This document shows positions 60,867 to 61,423 of a DNA stretch of 61,423 nt, piece after piece. The position numbers and the translations under genes were made by a program. The notes under the pieces are model-generated. The model saw only the letters and a program-made list of their open reading frames with translations. It made no database searches and was not told the DNA's origin. Every line of letters starts with the position of its first letter. Positions within the stretch are counted from its first letter, which is position 1. Source of the DNA: Actinomycetes bacterium (GTDB lineage: Bacteria; Actinomycetota; Actinomycetes; DATJPE01); the NCBI GenBank assembly GCA_035506535.1, contig DATJPE010000076.1, forward strand, positions 1 to 61,423. The letters run 5' to 3'.

Positions 60867-61423
60867 CGACCGCTCCGATGGTGCTTGAGCGCCGGGTGGG
60901 CGCCCGCCGCGACGAGGTCCGCCACTGCCGAGCGCGGGTCCTTGCCGGTCACCAGGGTCTCGCCGACGAGCACGGCGTCGGCTCCCTCGCGGGCGTGTTC
61001 GATGACGTCGTGGGGACCGCGTACGCCGGACTCGGCCACCTTGACGCACCTGTCGGGGATGAGCGGGGCGAGGCGGGCGAAGGTCCCGCGGTCGACCTCC
61101 AGGGTCTTCAGGCTGCGCGCGTTGACGCCGATCACGCGCGCGCCCGCGTCGACGGCGCGCTGGACCTCCTCGGCCTCGTGCACCTCGACGATCGGCGTCA
61201 GCCCGAGGGACTCCGCCCGCTCCACCAGGCTGACCAGGGCGGGCTGCTCGAGCGCGGCGACGATGAGCAGGACCAGGTCGGCACCGGCCGACAGGGCCTC
61301 CCACAGCTGGTAGCCGCTGACGATGAAGTCCTTGCGCAGCAACGGTACGTCGACCGCGGCACGCACGGCCTCGAGGTCGTGCAGGCTCCCGCCGAACCGG
61401 CGGCCCTCGGTGAGCACGCTGAT
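60863..61423 (-). CDS. trpC: indole-3-glycerol phosphate synthase, C-terminal part (cut by window end)
   Basis: The 186 residues present are the C-terminal two thirds of TrpC, which closes carboxyphenylamino-deoxyribulose phosphate to indole-3-glycerol phosphate. The segment begins [14 protein letters not shown], part of the substrate phosphate/active-site region, followed by [16 protein letters not shown] with the catalytic lysine, [14 protein letters not shown] and AESGVRGP. The start codon lies beyond 61423. No leader or operator of the trp operon is visible in the window. Confidence 0.96.
   Translation of the reverse strand: MSVLTEGRRFGGSLHDLEAVRAAVDVPLLRKDFIVSGYQLWEALSAGADLVLLIVAALEQPALVSLVERAESLGLTPIVEVHEAEEVQRAVDAGARVIGVNARSLKTLEVDRGTFARLAPLIPDRCVKVAESGVRGPHDVIEHAREGADAVLVGETLVTGKDPRSAVADLVAAGAHPALKHHRSGR

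Overview
This 61.4 kb window is very GC-rich chromosomal DNA from an actinobacterium (class Actinomycetes). The evidence is the 16S rRNA 5' region, a BldD orthologue, the actinobacterial integration host factor MihF, a PriA without helicase motifs, a TTG-started omega subunit, and gene orders typical of the class (pyrR-pyrB-pyrC-carA-carB-pyrK-pyrD-pyrF-mihF-gmk-rpoZ-coaBC-metK-priA; trpCBA-lgt-gltBD-pyk; argCJBDRGH). I cannot name the genus from the sequence alone. There are no transposases, integrases, phage genes, CRISPR arrays or tRNAs, and apart from the two truncated ends every gene looks intact.

Layout, left to right. Almost everything is read on the minus strand, so transcription runs right to left. 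(1) 1-10131: argC-argJ-argB-argD-argR-argG-argH-mpg-tyrS, every junction overlapping by 4-8 bases, followed by an rRNA operon whose promoter, leader and first ~396 bases of 16S are present. A tandem ARG-box operator precedes argC. (2) 10385-16485: infC-rpmI-rplT-rRNA methyltransferase-pheS-pheT, with infC starting at an ATC codon. (3) 16530-19018: a YihY-family membrane protein, a secreted fasciclin protein (+ strand) and an aquaporin. (4) 19138-21459: hisE-hisG followed by two poorly characterised genes (PH-like membrane protein, SseB-like protein). (5) 21502-25106: an FMN riboswitch controlling ribD-ribE-ribBA-ribH. (6) 25192-28779: rpe, a large membrane protein with a phosphatase-like ectodomain, and a divergent family-2 glycosyltransferase. 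(7) 28859-39024: mihF-gmk-rpoZ-coaBC, metK, priA, a HAD hydrolase and def-fmt-rsmB. (8) 39143-49231: the complete UMP pathway in one operon, headed by the regulator pyrR with a PyrR-binding hairpin beside its ribosome binding site. (9) 49451-49951: bldD on the + strand, divergent from pyrR. (10) 50159-61423: trpC (cut by the window end)-trpB-trpA, lgt, gltB-gltD and pyk.

Functionally this is a dense anabolic core: arginine, histidine, riboflavin, pyrimidine, glutamate and tryptophan synthesis, surrounded by translation genes (tyrS, pheST, infC, rpmI, rplT, fmt, def, 16S), nucleotide and cofactor genes (gmk, metK, coaBC) and regulators of growth and development (bldD, mihF, rpoZ).

The genes themselves are ordinary; the unusual content is mostly non-coding. 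A family of long palindromes sharing the cores TGTGGCGGG and ACGTCACTC occurs at three gene ends. One copy has its left arm and loop amplified three times at 54-base spacing. Stop-codon-containing gene tails are tandemly repeated after pyk and trpA. A 22-bp perfect hairpin separates trpA from lgt. At least seven genes have a TANNNT hexamer 6-8 bases before the start codon and no obvious Shine-Dalgarno sequence, which points to leaderless mRNAs. I did not find a convincing undescribed protein-based system.
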